From: Nitratireductor pacificus pht-3B | Lineage (GTDB): Bacteria > Pseudomonadota > Alphaproteobacteria > Rhizobiales > Rhizobiaceae | Reading direction: 5' to 3' | Assembly: GCF_000300335.1 (NCBI RefSeq) | Contig: NZ_AMRM01000010.1 | Location: forward strand, 1 to 64,000 | DNA length: 64,000 nucleotides | Part shown: piece by piece, positions 49,296 to 58,258 of the stretch | Numbering within the stretch: position 1 is the stretch's first letter | Layout of the letters: the number at the start of each line of letters is the position of its first letter | The notes under the pieces: generated by a model | Database searches by the model: none | Told to the model about the DNA's origin: nothing | The model's input: only the letters and a program-made list of their open reading frames with translations | Position numbers and translations under genes: made by a program

Positions 49296-49802
49296 TCAGC
49301 TGCTGCCGCCGTTGAGAACGGTGACCGCGCGGCGGTTCTGCGTCCAGCAGGAAAGGTCGTCGCAGGTGGCGACCGGACGTTCCTTGCCGTAGGAGATGGT
49401 GCGGATGCGGTTCGCCGCGACACCGCGCGCGACCAGGAAGTCGCGGGCGGAAGCCGCGCGTCGCGCGCCCAGCGCCAGATTGTACTCACGCGTGCCGCGC
49501 TCGTCGGCATGGCCCTCGACCGTGATCGAATAGCTGCTGTACTGGTTGAGCCACTGGGCCTGACGGCTCAGGATGCCCTGCGCGTCGGCGCGGATCACGG
49601 AGGAATCCGTGTCGAAGAAGATCCGGTCGCCGATGCTGACCGTGAACTCCTGCTGCGAGCCGGGCGCACCGGCGCCGCCGGCGCCAAGGCCCAGATCAGC
49701 CGCGTTGTTGGGAACCTGCTTGTTCGCACAGCCGGCAACGGCAAGCGCCGCGACTAATGCGATGCAGGCCGGACTTTTGGCGATAGCTGCGATAGAGCGC
49801 AT
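49296..49802 (-). CDS. pal: Peptidoglycan-associated lipoprotein Pal
   Basis: A protein of 168 residues; the ATG at 49802 has AGGAG 8 bases upstream and gives a proper lipoprotein signal (MRSIAAIAK...LAVAGC), with Cys lipidation at residue about 24. OmpA-like domain with FFDTDSSVI and EGHADERGTREYNLALGARRA, the peptidoglycan-binding site. It anchors the Tol-Pal complex to the wall under the outer membrane. A TTAA-N7-TCAA sequence (49860-49874), a near CtrA box, lies upstream. Confidence 0.95.
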   Translation of the reverse strand: MRSIAAIAKSPACIALVAALAVAGCANKQVPNNAADLGLGAGGAGAPGSQQEFTVSIGDRIFFDTDSSVIRADAQGILSRQAQWLNQYSSYSITVEGHADERGTREYNLALGARRAASARDFLVARGVAANRIRTISYGKERPVATCDDLSCWTQNRRAVTVLNGGSS

Positions 49803-49983
49803 GCCGCCTCTCCTTCGAATTAGAGAATTTTTGTTCAACGATCAGTAACCACGTTGCCGTTAAGGACCCCTCAAAAAACGCGGTTAACAAATCCTTTTCG
49901 GTCGCCCATTCCCACCGTTATCGAGCGGAAACTAGCTCAAAATGCGGCGGAAACGCGGCGTATACGGTAAGGATCGGCTACGA

Positions 49984-51297
49984 CTATTCGAGCAGCGGCG
50001 ACCAGGCCGGGTCGGAACCGAAGTTCACCGTCGGGATCTTCTGCTCGTGACGGCCCGTCAGGTCGATCGAATAGAGCTGCGGCCCCGACGAACCCGCCGG
50101 CTGGCGGAAGAACATCAGGACCCGCCCGTTCGGCGCCCAGGTCGGTCCCTCCTGCAGGAAGCCGGAGGACAGGATGCGCTCGCCGGAACCGTCCGTCCGC
50201 ATCACGCCGATCTGGAATTCGCCGCCCGTCTGCTTTGTGAAGGCGATCAGATCGCCGCGCGGCGACCAAACCGGCGTAGAATAGGTGCCGTCGCCGAAGG
50301 AGATGCGCTGCGGATTGCCGCCCGCTGCGCTCATCACGTAGATCTGCGCCCGCCCGCCCCGGTCGGAGGTGAACACCACCTGGTTGCCGTCCGGCGAATA
50401 GGAGGGGGAGGTGTCGATGGCGTTGGCCGTCGTCAGGCGCGTCGTGTTGCGGCTGCGCAGGTCCATGACGAAGATGTTGGAATTGCCGTCGTCACGCAGC
50501 AGGCTCATCACGATCTGTTGACCGCCGGGCGAGAAGCGCGGCGCGAATGTCATGCCGGGGAAGTTGCCCACCAGCTCGCGCTGGCCGGTCTCGAGCTGCA
50601 GCAGATAGACCTGAGGCTGGCCGCCCTCGTAGGACATGTATGTGATTTCCTGCCGCGTCGGCGAGAAGCGCGGCGTCAGCACGATGGATCGTCCGTCGGT
50701 CAGGAAGCGCTGGTTGGCGCCGTCCTGATCCATGATCGCAAGCTTCTTGACGCGGTTGTTGCGCGGCCCGGACTCGTCCACATAGACGATGCGCGTGTCG
50801 AAATAGCCGGTTTCGCCGGTCAGCCGCTGATAGATACTGTCGGCGATGATGTGAGCGATACGCCGCCACTTGTCCTTGCTGGAGAAGAACTGCTCGCCGA
50901 CGAGCTGCTGGCCGGCATAGGTGTCCCACAGGCGGTACTCGGCCCGCAGCCGGCCGTCGCCGGTGTCTGTCACCTTGCCGGTGACCAGCGCCTGAGCGTT
51001 GATCACCGTCCAGTCCTGGAAGCGCGGCGCGGCGTCCGGGTTCGAAATCTTCTCGATGAAGGCGCCCTTCTCGATCGGCGCGAACAGGCCCGAGCGGCGC
51101 AGATCCGCCTCGATGACGCTGGCGATCTCGGCGCCGCGGCCATCGGCGGAGATGAACTCCGTCACGGCAATCGGCAGCGGCTCGACGTTGCCCTTGTTGA
51201 TGTCGATCTCGACCAGCGCCCGCGCGGGCATCGTCGCTGCGGCCAGTCCTGCCGCCAGCGCTGCGATCAAGAAGATGGTCTTTGTCAGATTCTGCAT
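49984..51297 (-). CDS. tolB: Tol-Pal system beta-propeller protein TolB
   Basis: A protein of 437 residues. Sec signal to about residue 29 (ARA). An N-terminal domain followed by WD40-like propeller repeats with the TolB motif FSP.G..IVFTSDR, e.g. [33 protein letters not shown] and [13 protein letters not shown]. Periplasmic partner of Pal and TolA during cell constriction. GGCAGGAG precedes the start. Confidence 0.96.
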   Translation of the reverse strand: MQNLTKTIFLIAALAAGLAAATMPARALVEIDINKGNVEPLPIAVTEFISADGRGAEIASVIEADLRRSGLFAPIEKGAFIEKISNPDAAPRFQDWTVINAQALVTGKVTDTGDGRLRAEYRLWDTYAGQQLVGEQFFSSKDKWRRIAHIIADSIYQRLTGETGYFDTRIVYVDESGPRNNRVKKLAIMDQDGANQRFLTDGRSIVLTPRFSPTRQEITYMSYEGGQPQVYLLQLETGQRELVGNFPGMTFAPRFSPGGQQIVMSLLRDDGNSNIFVMDLRSRNTTRLTTANAIDTSPSYSPDGNQVVFTSDRGGRAQIYVMSAAGGNPQRISFGDGTYSTPVWSPRGDLIAFTKQTGGEFQIGVMRTDGSGERILSSGFLQEGPTWAPNGRVLMFFRQPAGSSGPQLYSIDLTGRHEQKIPTVNFGSDPAWSPLLE

Positions 51298-51360
51298 TTG
51301 CTCCTGCCTCTCCCGTCCTGGTTAGGCCACGATGCCCATCGCCCCACGGATGGCGCTTCG

Positions 51361-52419
51361 CTAAAACATGTCGCTCGGATCGAAGTGGACGATAACGTCC
51401 GCCCACGCTTCGTATTTTTCGGCCGGCAGATTGTAGGGCGCGCATTGCAGAACCGCGCGACGCGCCGATTCTGCCGCTGCCCGCTCGACCACCGAACCGC
51501 TGCCGCCAGCGATGATGCGCGGCGCACCCTCGATGGCGCCGCTCGCATCCAGGCGCACCTGGATCGAAACCTTGAGATTCTCCGCATCCAGAGCGCCGGC
51601 CGGCACGTTCCAGCAGCGCTGGATCTGGCCGCGCAACGCATCCATTTCGCTTTGCGACAGCTTGTCGCCCGCCGATTTGCGCTCACCGCCGAGCGAGGCC
51701 TGCTGCTCGGAGCGCTTGGCGCCGCCGCCGGAGGCCTTGTCCTTGTTGAGCAGCGCCGCGACCTCGTCGAACAGCTTGTCGGAATCCTGCGACTTCGGCT
51801 GCGATGCGGTCTTCTGCGCCGGCTTCTCGCTGTCCTTGCGCTCGGGCGCCTTGGCGGTGCTTGCCTTGGGCGGCTGCGGCCGGGCCTGCGGCACCGGCGC
51901 ATTGTCCGGCAGGGTCACGCTCTCGGCTTCCGGGCTCTCGGCGACGATGGTCTCTGCCACCGGGTCGGGCTTCACGTCCTGCTTCGGCTGCGGCTCGGGG
52001 CGCACCTCGGTCGCTGGTACCGGCGTCTTCTCGGCCTTGGCCTCCTGGGTTTCAGGGGCCGGTTTGGGTTCCGGCTTCGGCTGCGGCTTGGGGGAAGGGG
52101 GCGGTTCGGCGGCCTGCTCCACCTCGCGCGGCCGCGCCTCGGGCGTCGGCGGCGTCTTCAGGTCGACGTCGTTGTCGCCGACCTTCTGCGCGTCAGGAAC
52201 CGGGTCGGGTCGCTTGGTGGGCTTGGGTGCCGGCTTCTCGGACAGTTCGGCCTTCTTGTCGCCTTCCTGGACCTGCGTGATCGATTCGATGGGGATGATG
52301 TCGACGGGCAGCGACTCGACATCCGACACCTCATAGGCGCGCGGCGCCGACAGCGAGACCAGGCCGAAGCCGAGCAGCGCTGCGTGCAGGGTAACCGATG
52401 TGACGAGACCCGCCTTCAT
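51361..52419 (-). CDS. tolA: TolA-like periplasmic spanning protein
   Basis: A protein of 352 residues. One N-terminal membrane helix (MKAGLVTSVTLHAALLGFGLV), then a long Pro/Glu/Lys-rich stalk (about 60-215) and a C-terminal TolA domain (from SEMDALRGQIQRCWNVPAGALDAENL) with FDPSDMF at the end. It links the TolQR motor to TolB/Pal. The stalk is low in conservation, as usual in alphaproteobacteria. Confidence 0.9.
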   Translation of the reverse strand: MKAGLVTSVTLHAALLGFGLVSLSAPRAYEVSDVESLPVDIIPIESITQVQEGDKKAELSEKPAPKPTKRPDPVPDAQKVGDNDVDLKTPPTPEARPREVEQAAEPPPSPKPQPKPEPKPAPETQEAKAEKTPVPATEVRPEPQPKQDVKPDPVAETIVAESPEAESVTLPDNAPVPQARPQPPKASTAKAPERKDSEKPAQKTASQPKSQDSDKLFDEVAALLNKDKASGGGAKRSEQQASLGGERKSAGDKLSQSEMDALRGQIQRCWNVPAGALDAENLKVSIQVRLDASGAIEGAPRIIAGGSGSVVERAAAESARRAVLQCAPYNLPAEKYEAWADVIVHFDPSDMF

Positions 52420-52423
52420 CTGG

Positions 52424-52876
52424 TCAGTTTTCCTGTTCCTGCAGCGTGACGAGGCCGAGATTGCGATAGCCGGCGGCGGAAATCCGCGCCATCACCTGCA
52501 TGACCGTCCCGTAGTCGGCCGAACGGTCGCCCCGCACATAGATGCGTTCCTCATAGCCCGAACGGGCGATGGCCTGCAGCTTCGCCACCACTTCGTTGAG
52601 CGGCACCTCGGTCTCCTGCAGGTAGACCTGCCCCTGATCGTTGACCGAGACCGTGATCGGCTGGGTTTCCGAATTCAGCGCATTGGCCTGCGTCTCCGGC
52701 AGGTCGATCGGCACGCCCACCGTCAGAAGCGGCGCCGCGACCATGAAGATGATGAGCAGCACCAGCATCACGTCGACGAACGGCGTGACGTTGATTTCCG
52801 AGATCACGCCGCCGCCGCGTCCACCGCGCCTGCCGCGCCGCCGTCCTTTGCTGACTGTCCCGACTGACATGCCCAT
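52424..52876 (-). CDS. tolR: Tol-Pal motor protein TolR (ExbD family)
   Basis: A protein of 150 residues. One membrane helix with the proton-carrying Asp in the context INVTPFVDVMLVLLIIFM, then a periplasmic ExbD domain ending KAGYRNLGLVTLQEQ-like (SAAGYRNLGLVT). The Gly/Arg-rich N terminus (RRGRRGGRGGG) is a lineage oddity. Overlap-free 4 bp gap to tolA. Confidence 0.95.
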   Translation of the reverse strand: MGMSVGTVSKGRRRGRRGGRGGGVISEINVTPFVDVMLVLLIIFMVAAPLLTVGVPIDLPETQANALNSETQPITVSVNDQGQVYLQETEVPLNEVVAKLQAIARSGYEERIYVRGDRSADYGTVMQVMARISAAGYRNLGLVTLQEQEN

Positions 52877-52885
52877 AGCGCTCTC

Positions 52886-53599
52886 CTACGCCGCCTTGCC
52901 GGCGACCTTCTCGTCGATCTGCCGCGACAGGATGGTCGAGAATTCGTCGGCGAAGCCTTCCATGCGGCCGCCCAGCTTGGCAGCGTCGGACGACAGCTTG
53001 TTGTAGGCGATGACCGCGGGAATGGCGGCCAGGAGGCCCATGGCGGTGGCGAGGAGCGCCTCGGCGATGCCCGGGGCCACCACGGCCAGGTTGGTGGACT
53101 TGGAGCCGGCGATGGCCTGGAACGAGGTCATGATGCCGACCACGGTGCCGAACAGGCCGATGAAGGGGGCCGAGGAGCCGATGGAGGCGAGGAAGCCGAG
53201 CTTGCCCTCGAGCCGTTCCATCTCACGCGTCAATGCCAGGTCCATCGCCTTGTCGATGCGCGTCTGAAGGCCGATGGGGGAGCGTGCGCCCTTCTCGAAG
53301 CTCTTCTTCCATTCGCGCATCGCCGCGACGAAGATCGATCCCATCCCGGTCGTCTTGCGATCCGAAAGCGCGCGGTAGAGCTCTTCCAGCGACTGGCCCG
53401 ACCAGAAGGTCTTCTCGAACCGGTTCAGCGCCGCCTGCATGCGCGCATAGCCGATCATCTTGTCCACGATGATGGCCCAGGTCCAGACGGATGCGGCCAA
53501 AAGACCGATCATCACCAGCTTCACAACCCAGCCGGCCTGCCAGAACAGAGCCCAGATCGACAACTCCCCACCCGGTGCGGCGAGCGTTACACTTTCCAT
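52886..53599 (-). CDS. tolQ: Tol-Pal motor protein TolQ (ExbB family)
   Basis: A protein of 237 residues. Three membrane helices, with LGFLASIGSSAPFIGLFGTVVGIMTSF and GIAEALLATAMGLLAAIPAVIAYN, the ExbB/TolQ channel motifs. Uses the proton motive force with TolR to drive TolA. First gene of the tolQRAB-pal run, 228 bp downstream of ybgC; the gap should hold its promoter. Confidence 0.95.
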   Translation of the reverse strand: MESVTLAAPGGELSIWALFWQAGWVVKLVMIGLLAASVWTWAIIVDKMIGYARMQAALNRFEKTFWSGQSLEELYRALSDRKTTGMGSIFVAAMREWKKSFEKGARSPIGLQTRIDKAMDLALTREMERLEGKLGFLASIGSSAPFIGLFGTVVGIMTSFQAIAGSKSTNLAVVAPGIAEALLATAMGLLAAIPAVIAYNKLSSDAAKLGGRMEGFADEFSTILSRQIDEKVAGKAA

Positions 53600-53768
53600 G
53601 GATCAACATCCTCTTAAGATCAGGGCGGCGTACATACCGATTTCAGCCCGTTTCGGCCGCGCCCCCGCTTGCGTGCCGTTCGTTCATCCGAACCGTGGCG
53701 TCCCCGCAAGATGCTTCACCGCCCTTTATCCGGTAAAATTTGGTGAAAGGAAGGCGCACGGATTCGCG

Positions 53769-53798
53769 ACGGATTTCATGAATTTCTTCATGATCCGT
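53769..53798. terminator. Hairpin between ybgC and tolQ
   Basis: ACGGAT-TT-CATGAA (53769-53782) pairs with TTCATG-ATCCGT (53787-53798) around a TTTC loop, with only a 2-base bulge. It sits 30 bp downstream of the ybgC stop. No U-run follows on the minus strand, so it may be an attenuator or processing site separating ruvCAB-ybgC from tol transcription. Confidence 0.5.
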
Positions 53799-53827
53799 TA
53801 TGGTTAAATAAGCGTTATGAATCGGAC

Positions 53828-54295
53828 CTATTCGGCCTTCGGAGCGAACGCGGCGACCCATTCCCGGGGAAATCGCCGCGGTTTTCCCGACGCGCCGATG
53901 ATCGCCGCCTCGACGCGGGCCTCGACCAGAACGTCCGCCCCGCGCAGCAATCTCTGCGCCATGAAGATGCGCGCGCCCGAAATCGCTTCCGTCCGGGTCT
54001 CGACGGTCAGGATGTCGTCGATCCGCGCCGGCTGGCGGAAATCGATCTCCATCCGCCGCACGACCCAGGCAAGCGTCTCGCCATGCTTGCCGTCGGCAAG
54101 CTCCGTGTGATGTACGCCGGCAAGCCGCAGGAAGTCCGACCGTCCACGCTCCAGGAACTCCAGATAGCGCGCGTGATAGACGACGCCGGTGAAATCCGTG
54201 TCGGCGAAATAGACCCGCGCCGCGAGCCGGTGGCCGAAGGGCGTGAGTTCGCCCGAAAGGCCGACGGACGGGTTCTCTGCCGCGCCGCCGCTCAT
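53828..54295 (-). CDS. ybgC: Acyl-CoA thioesterase YbgC (Tol-Pal associated)
   Basis: A protein of 155 residues from the ATG at 54295 (MSGGAAENP), with an ATGA overlap with ruvB. Hotdog fold with [30 protein letters not shown], the YbgC catalytic Asp motif [10 protein letters not shown]. Linked to the Tol-Pal genes in most proteobacteria, where it may act in phospholipid metabolism at the envelope. Confidence 0.93.
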   Translation of the reverse strand: MSGGAAENPSVGLSGELTPFGHRLAARVYFADTDFTGVVYHARYLEFLERGRSDFLRLAGVHHTELADGKHGETLAWVVRRMEIDFRQPARIDDILTVETRTEAISGARIFMAQRLLRGADVLVEARVEAAIIGASGKPRRFPREWVAAFAPKAE

Positions 54296-55338
54296 TCGTC
54301 CTCGCCCTGCTGGAACAGGCTGATCTGCGCCTGCGCCAGGTCCTTCGGCGGCTGCAGCCCCATGTGTCGCCACGCCTTGGCGGCCAGCACCCGGCCGCGC
54401 GGCGTGCGCTGGATGAAGCCCTGCTGGATCATGTAGGGCTCGATGATGTCCTCGATCGCGTCGCGCGGCTCGGACAGCGCGGCAGCGATGGTTTCGATGC
54501 CGACCGGCCCGCCGCCGAAATTGTTGACGATCATGCTGAGATAGCGCCGGTCGAGCTGGTCGAGACCCAGCGCATCGACCTCCAGCCTCTGCAATGCCTC
54601 GTCGGCGATCCTGCGCGTCACCTCGCCGGCGCCGGCGACCGAAGCGAAATCGCGCACGCGGCGCAGCAGGCGGCCGGCGATGCGCGGCGTGCCGCGCGCG
54701 CGCCGGGCGATCTCCTCTGCCCCGTCCCCGGCAAGGGGCAGGCCAAGGATGCGCGCGCCGCGCGTGACGATCGATTGCAGTTCCTCGACGGTGTAGAAGT
54801 CCAGCCGGACCGGAATGCCGAACCGGTCGCGCAGTGGCGTGGTCAGGAGGCCGAGCCGCGTCGTCGCCGCGACCAGGGTGAACTTCGCCAGGTCAATCTT
54901 CACCGAGCGCGCCGCCGGACCCTCGCCGATGATCAGGTCGAGCTGAAAATCTTCCATCGCCGGATAGAGGATTTCCTCCACCGCCGGATTGAGCCGGTGA
55001 ATCTCGTCGATGAACAGCACGTCGCGATCTTCGAGATTGGTGAGCAGCGCCGCGAGGTCGCCCGCCTTGGCGATCACCGGTCCTGAGGTCGAGCGGAAAT
55101 TGACGCCCAGCTCGCGCGCCATGATCTGCGCCAGCGTGGTCTTGCCGAGGCCGGGCGGACCGACGAAGAGCACGTGATCGAGCGCCTCGCCGCGCCCGCG
55201 CGCGGCCTCGACGAACACTTTGAGATTGGCGCGCGCGGCCTTCTGGCCGACGAATTCGTCGAGCGACTGCGGCCGCATCGTGGCGTCCACATCTTCTCCA
55301 CGCTTGTCCGCCGAGATGAGCCGTTCGGCATCCGTCAT
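54292..55338 (-). CDS. ruvB: Holliday junction branch migration helicase RuvB
   Basis: A protein of 348 residues from the ATG at 55338 (GGAAA 7 bases upstream; a GTG at 55344 is also in frame). Walker [13 protein letters not shown], Walker [12 protein letters not shown], sensor [10 protein letters not shown] and [10 protein letters not shown] are RuvB motifs; the C-terminal winged helix follows. Works as a hexamer with RuvA to move Holliday junctions. Confidence 0.97.
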   Translation of the reverse strand: MTDAERLISADKRGEDVDATMRPQSLDEFVGQKAARANLKVFVEAARGRGEALDHVLFVGPPGLGKTTLAQIMARELGVNFRSTSGPVIAKAGDLAALLTNLEDRDVLFIDEIHRLNPAVEEILYPAMEDFQLDLIIGEGPAARSVKIDLAKFTLVAATTRLGLLTTPLRDRFGIPVRLDFYTVEELQSIVTRGARILGLPLAGDGAEEIARRARGTPRIAGRLLRRVRDFASVAGAGEVTRRIADEALQRLEVDALGLDQLDRRYLSMIVNNFGGGPVGIETIAAALSEPRDAIEDIIEPYMIQQGFIQRTPRGRVLAAKAWRHMGLQPPKDLAQAQISLFQQGEDE

Positions 55339-55378
55339 CCGCACATTTCCATTTCTTCAGGCCACGCTGGACCGATGC

Positions 55379-55996
55379 CTAGCGCGCCAGCTCCTTCAGG
55401 CCAAGTCTAATCAGCGTGCCCGCATCCGCGCCCTCCCCGGCCGCTTTCAGCGCGGCGGCGATGGCGTTGGCGGCGATGTCGCGCGAATAGCCAAGATTGG
55501 CGAGCGCCGAGACGGCATCGGCGACCGGCGCCGGCGCCGCCCCCTCGCCCAGCTCCTGCTTCAGGCCGATCGTGCCCGTCGCGTCGCCGGCAAAGGCCGG
55601 AGCCTTGCTCTTCAGTTCCGTGATGATCCGCTCGGCGACCTTCTTGCCGACGCCGGGCGCGCGCGCCACCATCGCGACGTCCTTGAGCGCGATCGCGTTG
55701 GCCAGTTCGCCGGGCGACAAGGTGGACAGGACCGACAGCGCCACCTTGGCGCCGACGCCCTGCACGTTGTTCTGCAGCATGCGGAACCACTCGCGCTCAA
55801 GCGCGCTGCGGAAGCCGTACAGGCGGATCATGTCCTCGCGCACATAGGTTTCGATGAACAGCGCCACCGCCGTCCCGGCTTCCAGCCCCGACAGCGTGCG
55901 CAGCGGGCAGTAGGCGACATAACCGACCCCGCCGACATCGATGATGCAGTGATCCTCGCCGATCTCGTCGACGAGCCCCTTCAGTTTGCCGATCAT
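55379..55996 (-). CDS. ruvA: Holliday junction DNA-binding protein RuvA
   Basis: A protein of 205 residues. N-terminal OB domain [26 protein letters not shown], HhH motifs [17 protein letters not shown] and [13 protein letters not shown], and a C-terminal RuvB-binding domain ([16 protein letters not shown]). Overlaps ruvC by 4 bases. Confidence 0.97.
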   Translation of the reverse strand: MIGKLKGLVDEIGEDHCIIDVGGVGYVAYCPLRTLSGLEAGTAVALFIETYVREDMIRLYGFRSALEREWFRMLQNNVQGVGAKVALSVLSTLSPGELANAIALKDVAMVARAPGVGKKVAERIITELKSKAPAFAGDATGTIGLKQELGEGAAPAPVADAVSALANLGYSRDIAANAIAAALKAAGEGADAGTLIRLGLKELAR

Positions 55997-56508
55997 TTCA
56001 GTGTTTCCAATGCAAGGCGGGAGGTGACGGACTGGCGGTGATGCGCATGGCAGATCGCGATGGCGATGGCGTCCGCCGCATGCTCCGTATCGAACCGCGC
56101 CTTCGGCATCAGCACCCTGACCATCATGCTGATCTGTTTCTTGTCGCCGTGCCCGACGCCGATCACAGCCTTCTTCACGGCATTGGGCGCATACTCGGCG
56201 ACCCTGAGCCCAGCGCGTGCCGGCACCAGCATGGCGATCCCCCGCGCCTGGCCAAGCTTCAGCGTGGCCGTCGCGTCCTTGTTGACGAAGGTCGCCTCGA
56301 CCGCGGCCTCCTCAGGCTGGTGCTCATGCAGGACCGACGCCAGACCGTCGTGCAGCTGGCAGAGCCGCGACGCCAGGTCGGCCTTGCTGTCGGAGCGCAC
56401 CGTGCCGGCGTCGATGAAGCGCAGGGAATTGCCCTGCGATTCGATGACGGCCCATCCTGTGTGCCGGAGGCCGGGGTCGATGCCCATGATGCGAATCGCG
56501 TTGCTCAT
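55993..56508 (-). CDS. ruvC: Holliday junction resolvase RuvC
   Basis: A protein of 171 residues. Catalytic acidic residues in [13 protein letters not shown] (Asp), AAVEATFV (Glu) and [14 protein letters not shown] (two Asp). Cuts Holliday junctions symmetrically. First gene of the leftward ruvC-ruvA-ruvB-ybgC operon; divergent from the TSUP gene. Confidence 0.97.
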   Translation of the reverse strand: MSNAIRIMGIDPGLRHTGWAVIESQGNSLRFIDAGTVRSDSKADLASRLCQLHDGLASVLHEHQPEEAAVEATFVNKDATATLKLGQARGIAMLVPARAGLRVAEYAPNAVKKAVIGVGHGDKKQISMMVRVLMPKARFDTEHAADAIAIAICHAHHRQSVTSRLALETLK

Positions 56509-56624
56509 GGCATCACCATAGCCGCGGGCAGGCCCATTGCCACGCGGCGAGTGCGTTCACTAGATCGCCGCGCGTTCGTTCGAACGCACATCAGCCGCTT
56601 GCAGCATTTCGAAAGGGCGGACCA

Positions 56625-57410
56625 GTGGGCGAGTTCGACATCAGCTTCCTGCTTCTGGCCATGACCGTCGTCGTCGCCGGCATCGTCCGCGGCCTTTCGG
56701 GTTTCGGCACCGGCATGATCGTCGCCCCCGTGGCTGCCGGTCTGTACGACCCGGTCACCGCCGTCGTCCTTCTGGTCATCATCGATTCTCTTCCGACCCT
56801 GCCCCTGACCATTCCGGTCATGCGCATCGCCCGCTGGCGGGAGATCCTGCCGATCCTCGCCGGCTTCACCCTGTTTGTTCCACTTGGGATCTATATCCTG
56901 AAGAATGGCAACGAGACCGCGCTGCGCTGGCTGATCTGCACCGCAATCCTCGCCTGCGCCGCGACGCTTTGGAGCGGCTGGCGCTACCGTGGACCGCGCG
57001 GCCTGCCGGTCTCGTTCGGCGTGGGCGGCATCGCCGGCGTCCTGTCGGGCATCGCTTCGATTCCCGGTCCGCCGGTGATCATCTACTGGCTGGCCTCCGG
57101 CATGCCGACCGCCATCGTCCGGGCCAACCTTCTGGTCCTCTTCCTGTTCAGCGAACTGCTGTCAGCGGCAAATCTCTGGGCGGCGGATCTGTTCGACCGG
57201 CCGCGCATCATGCTTGGGCTGCTGATGATCCCCGTCTACACGCTGGGCCTCTTCGCCGGCTGGCGTCTCTACGGCACGGCAAGCGACACGACCTACCGAC
57301 GCATCGCCTTCACGCTGATCGTCGCAGCGGCGCTCCTGGCGCTGCCCGCCACGGAAATGCTCGCCCGCTGGGTGATCAGCGGTGGCCGAATGCTGTTTTC
57401 AGAAGGGTGA
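56625..57410 (+). CDS. TSUP-family (TauE/SafE) permease
   Basis: A protein of 261 residues with a GTG start. Eight hydrophobic segments; the conserved TSUP repeats begin GIVRGLSGFGTGMIVAPVAAGLYDP and GGIAGVLSGIASIPGPPVIIYWLASG. The family exports or imports sulfonates, sulfite, sulfoacetate and other organic anions. Its end overlaps the convergent rcdA gene by 35 bp. Confidence 0.85.
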   Translation: MGEFDISFLLLAMTVVVAGIVRGLSGFGTGMIVAPVAAGLYDPVTAVVLLVIIDSLPTLPLTIPVMRIARWREILPILAGFTLFVPLGIYILKNGNETALRWLICTAILACAATLWSGWRYRGPRGLPVSFGVGGIAGVLSGIASIPGPPVIIYWLASGMPTAIVRANLLVLFLFSELLSAANLWAADLFDRPRIMLGLLMIPVYTLGLFAGWRLYGTASDTTYRRIAFTLIVAAALLALPATEMLARWVISGGRMLFSEG

Positions 57411-57909
57411 TCTGGTCGAACACGGGGTTCGTGTTCAAGCCTTCCGCATCATCCGCATCCGGCGCCAGGGAACCATAGATCTCCTCGTCCATGCGACGCA
57501 CGAGATCCTGCAACCGCAGCGAACGCACCACGAGGTCACGAAACGCCGCCGGCAGCTCGGCCCAGCCGAGCGCCTGGTCCTGCGGCGAGTGCGTATCGAG
57601 CCGCACCTTCGACTTTTCCGCGGCGACCTGTTCGCGCGTCATCTCGCCGGCATTGGCGGCCCGTTGCAGCAGAAGCCAGGAAGCCAGCTGCATCAGCCGC
57701 GTGGTGAGCCGCATGGATTCGGCCGCATAGAGCGTGGCGCCGGCCTGCGAAAGAAGCTTGGCTTCAGCGCGCCCTTCTCCGTCGAGATACTCGGCGGCCT
57801 CTTCGACCAGCCCCATGCCCTGATTGTAGAGAGGCTTGAAGGAATCAGAGAAGACACGATGCTCGGCCAACTTGATCGTGGTCGCGCGACCGCTCCCGAA
57901 TTCAATCAT
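57376..57909 (-). CDS. rcdA: RcdA, CtrA-degradation adaptor (DUF1465 family)
   Basis: A protein of 177 residues, all-helical. It matches DUF1465/RcdA: FSDSFKPLYNQGMGLVEEAAEYLDGEGR, SMRLTTRLMQLASWLLLQRA and QDLVRRMDEEIYGSL. In Caulobacter RcdA connects ClpXP and PopA to proteolysis of CtrA at the cell pole, and its gene is under CtrA control. Here a perfect CtrA box (58046-58060) lies 137 bp upstream. Found through much of the alphaproteobacteria, so it helps fix the taxon. Confidence 0.88.
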   Translation of the reverse strand: MIEFGSGRATTIKLAEHRVFSDSFKPLYNQGMGLVEEAAEYLDGEGRAEAKLLSQAGATLYAAESMRLTTRLMQLASWLLLQRAANAGEMTREQVAAEKSKVRLDTHSPQDQALGWAELPAAFRDLVVRSLRLQDLVRRMDEEIYGSLAPDADDAEGLNTNPVFDQITLLKTAFGHR

Positions 57910-58045
57910 TGTGCTTACGCCCCACCACCGCTGACTTGCCCGGTTCCGCGACCGGAACGGACTTCAAACATACTTGAGCCGGACTCTCAATGGCATCGGC
58001 TCATGGCAAAAATGCGCTTGTGCACAGCCGATGGCAAGTTTTTCC

Positions 58046-58060
58046 TTAACAAAAGGTTAA
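58046..58060. promoter_or_regulatory. Perfect CtrA-type box upstream of rcdA
   Basis: TTAA-CAAAAGG-TTAA, both half-sites exact with the 7-base spacing of the CtrA consensus. Read on the minus strand it begins TTAACC, the strongest half-site form. It lies 137 bp in front of rcdA. Binding is inferred from the motif and from the known CtrA control of rcdA in Caulobacter. Confidence 0.75.
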
Positions 58061-58074
58061 TGCCTCCCGCCGAC

Positions 58075-58100
58075 AAAAAAAGAGCCGCATGGGCGGCTCT
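58075..58100 (-). terminator. Intrinsic terminator of the candidate small RNA
   Basis: On the minus strand AGAGCCGC (58100-58093) pairs with GCGGCTCT (58088-58081) around CCAT, an exact 8 bp stem, followed by seven U (58081-58075). Too far (158 bp) from the acyl-CoA ligase stop to serve it alone. Confidence 0.9.
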
Positions 58101-58172
58101 CAGGAGTTTAAACAGGGAGGCGTCAAACAGAATGGCTCCAGCCACTCGGTAAGAATCCAGATCACTGGATGA
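58075..58172 (-). ncRNA. Candidate structured small RNA
   Basis: About 98 nt on the minus strand from an estimated start near 58170 to the terminator. Stems: ATCCAG/CTGGAT (58155-58170, loop of 4), TGGC/GCCA (58133-58144, loop of 4) and the terminator. TTTACT (58182-58177) would be the -10 box, and the CtrA box 58195-58209 is then centred near -32. The start is inferred; the terminator and stems are seen. I do not name an Rfam family. Confidence 0.55.
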
Positions 58173-58194
58173 ACACAGTAAACGCACGTAAAGC

Positions 58195-58209
58195 TTAATG
58201 AGTGGTTAA
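58195..58209. promoter_or_regulatory. Perfect CtrA-type box in front of the candidate small RNA
   Basis: TTAA-TGAGTGG-TTAA, exact half-sites and 7-base spacing. On the minus strand it reads TTAACC..., as at the second box. Its position near -35 of the proposed RNA start fits activation by CtrA. Confidence 0.7.
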
Positions 58210-58258
58210 CCGGTACGGGAATTCTTGCATAAAATGCCGCCAAGCCGCCCCGGCCCCG

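Larger units (their letters stand above)
57910..58258. other. Intergenic region with CtrA boxes and a candidate small RNA (349 bp)
   Basis: No reading frame here is credible. It contains, from right to left, a CtrA box (58195-58209), a set of small hairpins with an intrinsic terminator (minus strand), a second CtrA box (58046-58060) and the leader of rcdA. The parts are entered separately. The only other notable feature is GCCTCCC (58062-58068) facing GGGAGGC (58115-58121), an outer pairing that encloses the terminator and could form an alternative fold. Confidence 0.7.

Noticed and set aside
51700-52250. Pro/Glu/Lys-rich repeat region as a new repeat protein
   Set aside because: It is the stalk of TolA, placed correctly between tolR and tolB and with the TolA C-terminal domain intact.
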